A stretch of 64,000 nucleotides of DNA from Toxonevra muliebris (taxonomy: Eukaryota; Arthropoda; Insecta; Diptera; Pallopteridae), in NCBI GenBank assembly GCA_963691655.1, contig OY829326.1:99633340-99697339 (forward strand), written 5' to 3'. The notes beneath the pieces are model-generated. The model was given only the letters and a program-made list of their open reading frames with translations, ran no database searches and was not told where the DNA came from. Positions 58,300 to 64,000 of this stretch are shown here, in pieces; position 1 is the first letter of the stretch; the number at the start of each line of letters is the position of its first letter. The translations under genes and the position numbers were made by a program.

Positions 58300-58445
58300 A
58301 ACCCCACCCCACCTCACCTCACCTCTCCCCCCCCTAAGCCCAGGTTTACCCAGCCCAAGCCAAGAGCTATATCCAGATTTAACCCTTACCCTTGCCTCAC
58401 CTTCCCTACCCAACCTTACCTACCTCCCCCCCCCCCTCCCCCCAT
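58300..58445. repeat. C-rich (pyrimidine) tract
   Basis: CCACCCCACCTCACCTCACC, C8 (58327-58334), CCTTACC-type repeats and runs of C12 and C6 (about 58427-58442). The plus-strand frame 58199-58468 is proline/leucine-rich as a result and has no recognisable domain. Confidence 0.85.
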
Positions 58446-58574
58446 ACTACACGCACGCACACGCATAACCCCAAAACGCTAAACGCATACTAAGCACACG
58501 ACAAATACAACAAACATCTACTCTAACCACATTCTACCAACAACAATGCACATTTACGCTTACTCATAATTGTC

Positions 58575-58735
58575 AGGAGCTGTTCCCACGGTTCCCACGC
58601 TCAAATCGTTTGAGATAACAACCTGAATACATTGACTCCTGCTCCTGCTTCTTACCTTACTCTAACAGGAGCAATGCCCATGTTCCCACGTATGAAATAA
58701 GAGCGTGGGAACTGCCCCTACTCCTTGCCCCAGAA
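58575..58735. repeat. Inverted repeat around GTTCCCACGCTC
   Basis: AGGAGCTGTTCCCACGGTTC and CCCACGCTC at 58577-58605 face GAGCGTGGGAACTG at 58701-58714, with ACAGGAGCAATGCCCATG and TTCCCACG repeated between (58666-58690). Possibly a small MITE. Confidence 0.5.
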
Positions 58736-58859
58736 CCTCCATATTTTAACTACTAGTAGAACTTTATGGTAAGCCGTAAAGACACTTATTTTTTCTATGT
58801 ACTAGTTTATCTAGCATTGCGTTGTCTTATACTATGGCACTCAAGTAAGATATGCGTTG

Positions 58860-60010
58860 TCCTGTTTTCTAGTATGTGGCTTAAATCTTTTGATTGAGTC
58901 TCATCAATCAAACGCACTTTTATATTTTTTTTTCACTCTGTCTGCTGATTTAATTACCTAGCTGGTAGCTAAACTTATATTTTTTTGCTTATTGTATTGC
59001 TTTATGGATATATTTTCAGATTTTTTAATCTCGAACTGAAAAAAAAAACAGACTTTCTTATGTCTCCCCAAATATCAAGTTTCCTATGTAGGTGTTTGTT
59101 AATTTCTCAATATATGTCTGAAAAAATGAGATCTCAATTTTTCCTGCGCTTCTCTGCACCAAAATATCAGGCTTCCAGAGCATTTTTTACTGTGTAGCTT
59201 CGATTGTTGATGATGTTTTATCAATTAAATTACGGTTTATATTTTTCCTTTGGTTTATTGATTTACTTATATGTTTAAATGTCTCTTCAAATATAGTAAA
59301 AAAAAACAGACCAGTGCTTTTGGTTGTCTACAGATTTTGAAGTTTGCAGCTAAGATCAATTGATCAATCAAGTCTCATCAACTCATAAAATCTTCATATT
59401 TTTCTTTAGGTATTGATTCAAGTCCATATTTATAATTTTCTCCTCAGTCTTTATCTGAAAAAACACGCAGATTTGATTCCTTCTTCTGCTTCCTATATTC
59501 CAAAATGATGCCATGCTTCCTGGAAATTTTCAAGTTTGTGGCTTAAATCTTTTGTTTTTTTTTTTATTAAGCAAAAAATCTGTAATTTTCTTTATCGGTT
59601 TTCTCAGTCTTAATCTGAATAAAATCAGAAATGAATCTCCTTTTTTTGGCCTTCTACATAAATAGTAGTCCCAAATGTCCCAATTCGTAGACTTTTTGAA
59701 ATTTGAGGCTTAAGTATTTAATAGGGCTCTATCAACTAAAAAATCCTTTATGGTGTTCCGTTTTGTTTTCTGTGTTCTCTCCTTGAAATCCTTACATTTT
59801 TTTGGCTCTGTTATATAAAATAAATTTTAATTTATTCAATTTAGTGCATTTATTAGACTCAGGTACCTATTTTCAATTTTTTCAATCACTACCTAAACAA
59901 AAAAAAATAAAAACAAGAATTCTAAGCTTTCCTCTGCCTTCTGTGTTCCCAAATGCTTCGACTCCATGGCATTTTCCAGTTTGAGTTTTAGTTTATAGTT
60001 TTATTTTTGA
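58860..60010. repeat. Diverged tandem array, about six units
   Basis: Landmark phrases recur in order: (CC)AAAATG...GCTTCC(A/T), then TTTTCAAGTTTGTGGCTTAAAT, TCTTTTGAT...TCTCATCAA, then CTCAGTCTTAATCTGAA-AAA-CAGA. GGCTTAAATC-like markers lie near 58868, 59192, 59346, 59535, 59703 and 59983. Units are 150-320 bp long and strongly diverged. No coding. Confidence 0.55.
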
Positions 60011-60793
60011 TTTCTTAGAAAGATTTCTTACCAAAAAAAACCTTCCGGATAAAAATAAGGTTCATCAGAAGCTTAAGGTTGAATATCACACAGTGGTGAA
60101 GTTCACACAAAGGTAGCAAATAATAGAAAGAAATTGCCGTTTATCTACAAGTTTTGGTACAGAAGATGCTTATAACAATCTACATGCGAAAATGAATCCC
60201 ACATACATTTGCCTATTTCTCGGGAAGAATAAAAGATACTCTTCCATTTTTAGCATTCGTTTTCATAAAAATACGAGCCAACGATATGAAAACATCGTAT
60301 TTCAAGTTATCTACTGGCCAATTTAAAACATTTTTATCACTTTCGCAGATATGCCAATGTTTGAGTTTTCCACTGTAAGCAACGAAAAAAGAGAAAAAGT
60401 ATTGAAACTCTGAAAAATGTATTTGAAATGAACCAGTTCCCGACTCCAGTAGATGATCAGATTTTCTTCCCTTTAGCCTAACTAAATCTATCCTTTATTT
60501 CAATAGAAATTATTGAAAAAACACTAGTGTATAACAATAGAAACTGTTAATTCAATGAAATTGTAATAACATTTTCTTTCAGTGCACCAATTTTTACACG
60601 CTTTATTGTAGTGTACCTATGCACACACAGGTATATTCTCTTCAATCTACCTGCTGTGTGGTAACAGATAATAGCTCGTACCATTTAACTATCGTACACA
60701 TAAACATGTCTCTATATGTTTATGAACCTCTTACTCATAAATTGAATGGTAGTTTCAATGCCAAGCGAAAATAAAAATAAGTAATTGAATTCA

Positions 60794-61810
60794 CAGTAAT
60801 CCCTTGGAAATATATTTCCATTGCTGAACACATTTTCACCACGAGACAATTTCTATTATTTTCAGCAGATAGTATTTGCACAGCAGGTGGTCTTTATGAA
60901 CCATACAATACAGTCTAGGTGCAAAAAAACACACAAGAAAGAAAATGTTAATAAACATCATAAATGTGAAAATGCCATAAATATAAAAATATCATTAATC
61001 TGAGACCTCGGATATTCGACCCTGAACATACGGTAAAAAACACAAAGGATCATTCATTTTGGAAAGAAGTAAAAATGATAATCAACCTTTACTTTTTTAT
61101 AAATAATAGTTGCATTTTTAAAGTAAATGTAGAATGAAAAGAACATTCGAGAAACTCATTACCTTTTAACTAAAGTCGGAACATTAAAATCTCACCGTTT
61201 ACACTGGAGCTGCCCATAATTTGTTTCTTTTTTAGGTTAGTAATTTTAAATTTTTTAAATTTCAACTCAAAAGTTGTGTCATATCTGTTTTAGTTTTTGA
61301 GATATTTGAAACTAAATTTAAAAAATTTGTATCAGTTTCGAAAAAAACTCAAATTGAAATTTTATATTAAAAATATTAAGGTTCTAAGTAAACTTTTTAT
61401 GCCTGCATGCTTGGGTTTACAGTAATCCCTCCAACAAATATTAAATCCAAATAACTGCGGGTTGTTTACATTTACAAGCTTCTATAACATTAAAAACCCA
61501 TTTTCAACAGTTAGCAATTGTTTTTCAATGTCAATGGACAGTATTTGGGTGCATCATAAATTACACGCTGCGTTACTTTCAAAAATAAGAAAACATTCAA
61601 AAGTGCGGAAATGAAAAAATGCGAAAATAAAAAGAAATGCGAAAATAAAAAAAAATGCAAAAATGAAAAAGGTGGAAGAAAATAGAAGTAAAAAAAGTAC
61701 CTTAAACGTAGAAATGCAATTGATGTGCCAATGCGAATATTTAACCTTGAACGTTCAGTAACTGATCACAAAGGATCATTCATTTTAAACACATGTGAAA
61801 CTAAAAAAAA
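60794..61810. repeat. Tandemly duplicated upstream module
   Basis: Module 1 (60794-61106) and module 2 (61419-61859) share, in order, ACAGTAATCCCT (60795, 61420), AGTATTTG, AAATG-rich text, GATATTC/GAATATT followed by ACC-TGAAC, the exact 20-mer CACAAAGGATCATTCATTTT (61040-61059 and 61769-61788), and then TATAAATA (61099 and 61852). Module 2 is the promoter region of the gene at 62145; module 1 has no gene after it. Confidence 0.7.
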
Positions 61811-61844
61811 AAACTTCCCTCATTTATTTCTTGGGTTGTCACAA

Positions 61845-62035
61845 ATTTCTGTATAAATACCTGTGCCAGTGTTTGAAATAGTTTCAGTTCTTAAAACATA
61901 TTCGAAGACATAGTGTTTCAGCTGAGTGCGGAACACATAAATTTACCAGCCACTAATTTCTACATAAATACCTGCCAGTATTTTGAGTGCGTAAACACTA
62001 TTCGGAGAGTCATAGCGCTTCAGCTAAGTGCAGAA
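61845..62035 (+). repeat. Duplicated promoter/leader unit, about 110 bp
   Basis: AATTTCTGTATAAATACCTG ... CATAGTGTTTCAGCTGAGTG (61844-61928) is followed by AATTTCTACATAAATACCTG ... CATAGCGCTTCAGCTAAGTG (61955-62030). The second TATA has become CATAAATA, so only the first looks usable. Confidence 0.75.
61852..61890 (+). promoter_or_regulatory. Core promoter of the 62145 gene: TATA box and initiator
   Basis: TATAAATA at 61852-61859 and TTTCAGTTC with TCAGTTC at 61884-61890; A+1 at about 61886, 34 bp from the start of the TATA box. From 61886 to 62144 there is no ATG, so the ORF start is the first ATG of the predicted mRNA. Confidence 0.65.
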
Positions 62036-62144
62036 AACAACAATTTTCAAATTGTTTTGTTGACGAATCATTTGAACTGTGTCAAACTTCAACTGTTAAA
62101 ATCTTAAATTTAAATTATTGTTTGTCGACTGAATATTAACAATA

Positions 62145-62708
62145 ATGCGCCCCGATAATTTGATTTACGCGCTGATTGCTATAATCGCATTGATGATTGG
62201 GGTAATGATAATGCTTCTTATAAAAATGGACGAGCTAATCCTAGAGTTGCAAAACGGATATGATGATGATACTGATGCTGACGAAGAACAGGAGGATGAT
62301 GATAATGAGGATATAAACAATGATATAACCGCTGAGATGCACGATAATCATGACGACGAGTACTACGAGAAGGTTGAAGTTGAAGAACGCATTGAGGAGC
62401 AAGTGAATTCTATAAATAATGATTCTGGTAATAATAGTTTTGAAAAAGTTGAAGTGGAAGAGGATCAAGTTAGTTACCATGATGATGATGATTTGTATGG
62501 TGATAAAGATTCCCAGAATGAGGTTAAAGTGGAAGATTATATTGAGGAGATATTGAATTGTGACATGGATAATGACAATAAAATGGATCTTGAGGAGCAG
62601 AAGAAGATTTTTAGGCAGCGGATGTTTGAGGCAACCATGGAGCATCCGAACGTATATGATAATATAGAAGTTTTCTGGCACGAAGAAGACGATTTTGTAT
62701 TTTTATAA
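62145..62708 (+). CDS. Acidic, N-terminally membrane-anchored protein (single exon)
   Basis: 187 codons, ATG context ACAATAATG, stop TAA at 62706-62708. Residues about 6-27 (LIYALIAIIALMIGVMIMLL) form one hydrophobic helix after MRPDN, so this is a signal anchor or uncleaved signal peptide. Residues about 38-165 are very rich in D and E with N, including runs such as DDDTDADEEQEDDDNEDI, and carry a repeated motif: EKVEVEERI (about 74), EKVEVEEDQ (about 100) and EVKVEDYIEE (about 125). The C-terminus (KKIFRQRMFEATMEHPNVYD then NIEVFWHEEDDFVFL) is more balanced and looks folded. One cysteine. A TATA/initiator promoter and an ATG-free leader support transcription; AATAAA at 62855 lies in an A-rich tract downstream. 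I recognise no family. The likely site is a membrane with an acidic tail in cytosol or lumen. The antisense 146-codon frame is a shadow of the GAT/GAA codons. Confidence 0.65.
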   Translation: MRPDNLIYALIAIIALMIGVMIMLLIKMDELILELQNGYDDDTDADEEQEDDDNEDINNDITAEMHDNHDDEYYEKVEVEERIEEQVNSINNDSGNNSFEKVEVEEDQVSYHDDDDLYGDKDSQNEVKVEDYIEEILNCDMDNDNKMDLEEQKKIFRQRMFEATMEHPNVYDNIEVFWHEEDDFVFL

Positions 62709-62809
62709 ATCGTCAAAGATATAGATATGATACATACATACATTATCTAATGTATGCCAGACTCGAAAAAAAACAACGCTAAGACCAAAAAGAAGCAAAC
62801 AAAACAAAC

Positions 62810-62935
62810 AAACAAGGAAAACAAAACAAAAAAAAAAAAAAAAAAAAAAACAAAAATAAAAACCAAAAAAAAAATAACAAAATAACAAAACCAAAACAAA
62901 AAAAAAAAAAAAACAAAAAAAAAAAAGGTTTATAT
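62810..62935. repeat. A-rich tract
   Basis: Long A runs broken by single C or T, starting about 100 bp after the stop of the 62145 gene. It includes AATAAA at 62855-62860. It may be a simple-repeat expansion around the poly(A) site or the tail of an old retrotransposed copy. Confidence 0.8.
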
Positions 62936-62949
62936 TTAAAATATACATA

Positions 62950-63610
62950 AGTGCATATATAAATTTGATATTAAGAATTATTTGACTTATGTATGTGTTT
63001 TTTGTTCAATTGAATGTAAAAAATACTATTTTACAGGGATTTGAAAAGTGATTAAAATGCATTTGAATATTTAAACCAAACTAATTTGTTTTAATTTTGA
63101 TAGGACACAAAGCACTAAGTGCCTCTATTTGAATACATTTTAAAGGGTGTAAAAACTTATTCTGCAAACTAAACCAAATAATTCTGGACTGGCAGCAGTT
63201 TAAGAACCTTTAAGGGGGCATTTCAGTTTAAAATTAGAAAAAACAGACCTTTTAGGAGCTTCCTTTTTTAAAAACTACGATGTTTTATTACAAAACTGTT
63301 TAGAGATGGTATCTTATTCAAGAACAAAAAAAAAAATTTTGAGGACTTTTAATCCAATATGGCGGTGGCAGAGGGCGTCTCCGAAAAATTCCATTTTTAG
63401 TGGCACGATGGTTTCCGAGCTTCCTAGAAAAGATAGAGACATAAACTAAAAATGATTTTGTTCGCTAGGCATTTCTCTAAACGTTAACATTTTTCACATC
63501 CCCTTTTTGTTAGTATCATTTTTCTCCAAAAACGAAAAACCACATATTTTTATAAATACTTTTATATATTTTATACAAAAAAAGAGAAGAAAGAATATTC
63601 CATTTTTTGA
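62950..63610. other. Spacer with one TTAA-type end
   Basis: TTAAGGGGGCATTTCAG at 63208-63224 resembles the end of the TTAA-flanked element at 30342 (TTAAGGGGGTATTC); no right end is in the window. Confidence 0.4.
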
Positions 63611-63624
63611 AAATCCACTTATAC

Positions 63625-63850
63625 AGGCATGCTCCAGAATTCACTTTCGAGTGAAAGTTCACTATTTGGTGCTCTAGAATTCACTTTGTGAAATGAAATC
63701 ACTAGCATTTCACTCGTTGGTGCTCTATGATTCACTTTCACTTTTTTTTTCTTACTCGTTATTAACAGTGAATTTCGAACGAATTTGCATGCTCTAGAAT
63801 CCGAATTCACAAAAAAAAAAAGTGATTTAAATTCACTTTAGCAGCAACAA
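63625..63850. repeat. Subterminal-type repeats around TGCTCTAGAATTCAC
   Basis: GGCATGCTCCAGAATTCACT (63627), GGTGCTCTAGAATTCACTTT (63669), GGTGCTCTATGATTCACTTT (63719) and GCATGCTCTAGAATCCGAAT (63788) are four variants of one motif, mixed with GTGAAA/TTTCAC. This looks like the end region of a DNA transposon whose body continues to the right. Confidence 0.6.
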
Positions 63851-63905
63851 GTGAAATAGAACAACCGGCGCAAATTTAACAAAAAATTAATCAAGTATAG
63901 AAAAT

Positions 63906-64000
63906 ATGAGTGAAAATAAAAATTTCAAGGAGAAAGCATAAAAGCTTCTCCCAGGATGCTTTATTCCTCAATTTATGGAGAAGCATCCAGACATCACTAG
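63906..64000 (+). pseudogene. Start of a Myb/SANT-like (Harbinger-type?) coding remnant
   Basis: ATG at 63906 reads MSENKNFKEKA, a TAA, then KLLPGCFIPQFMEKHPDIT to the window edge. The FMEKHPDI wording resembles the first helix region of MADF/Myb-SANT-like DNA-binding proteins that accompany PIF/Harbinger transposases. The stop at codon 12 says it is broken, unless the true start is elsewhere. The repeats at 63625-63850 would be the element's end. The window cuts it off. Confidence 0.35.

Noticed and set aside
58199..58468. Proline/leucine-rich 89-codon frame
   Set aside because: Explained by the C-rich tract at 58300-58445.
62241..62681. 146-codon antisense frame inside the acidic-protein gene
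   Set aside because: Mirror of GAT/GAA-rich codons (I/V/L runs); the promoter and first-ATG evidence favours the plus strand.
1..64000. CRISPR arrays, bacterial operons, rRNA genes, intact tRNA genes
   Set aside because: None seen; the repeats present are microsatellites, minisatellites and eukaryotic transposons.

Overview
The window looks like AT-rich nuclear DNA of a higher fly (Diptera, Brachycera). The reasons are RNase-H-bearing I/R1/Loa-type LINEs, jockey-type and CR1-type LINEs, mariner and Tc1 remnants, many hAT-like non-autonomous elements, CA/GA microsatellites, CAG/CAA tracts, and insect-style TATA plus TCAGT initiators. The species is an inference. I see no large conserved host gene, rRNA, intact tRNA or CRISPR. 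The stretch is intergenic or intronic DNA built mostly from layered, mostly dead mobile elements, with three small candidate host genes.

Layout. 1-1.6 kb: simple-repeat-rich spacer. 1.6-5.9 kb: a degenerate 12-bp minisatellite split by a 1.74-kb hAT-like element (2101-3837, itself carrying a deleted mariner) and by a 5'-truncated LINE (about 4055-5300, minus). 8-11.8 kb: two plus-strand LINE remnants with RNase H; the first is interrupted by two tandem copies of a roughly 520-bp hAT-like MITE, and the second has an 11-bp target duplication. 13.8-17 kb: a decayed jockey-type RT ending against a fairly well preserved CR1-like LINE on the minus strand. 22.8-24.7 kb: another plus-strand LINE with a 9-bp duplication. 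24.9-27 kb: a hairpin repeat, a dispersed tandem repeat, and a candidate two-exon gene for a small secreted peptide (26557-27013). 27.7-36 kb: TTAA- and TA-flanked MITE-like elements and hAT-like elements (29118-29817, 32208-33305). 36.9-44.8 kb: LINE and Tc1-like remnants and a hAT-like element with a perfect 8-bp duplication (39062-40309). 45-55 kb: dispersed repeats, two foldback elements, a tRNA-derived SINE and a G/A/T-only simple tract. 55.1-56.5 kb: a small gene remnant with a textbook TATA/initiator promoter, split by a second copy of the 32208-33305 hAT-like family. 58-60 kb: a C-rich tract and a diverged tandem array. 60.8-62.7 kb: the best host gene in the window, a single-exon ORF (62145-62708) for a very acidic, N-terminally membrane-anchored protein, with promoter modules and leader each duplicated. 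63.6-64 kb: subterminal-repeat-like sequence and the start of a Myb/SANT-like, possibly Harbinger, coding remnant.

Recurrent theme: at least five distinct element families have ends that fit the hAT pattern (Y-A-R-N-G start, 8-bp target duplication), and none encodes a recognisable transposase. Such copies would have depended on transposases encoded elsewhere. Nesting gives a relative chronology: the minisatellite predates the hAT-like element and LINE inside it, the hAT-like element predates its mariner, and the LINE at 8-10 kb predates its MITE pair.

All alignments were done by eye. Element families are given at superfamily level only.
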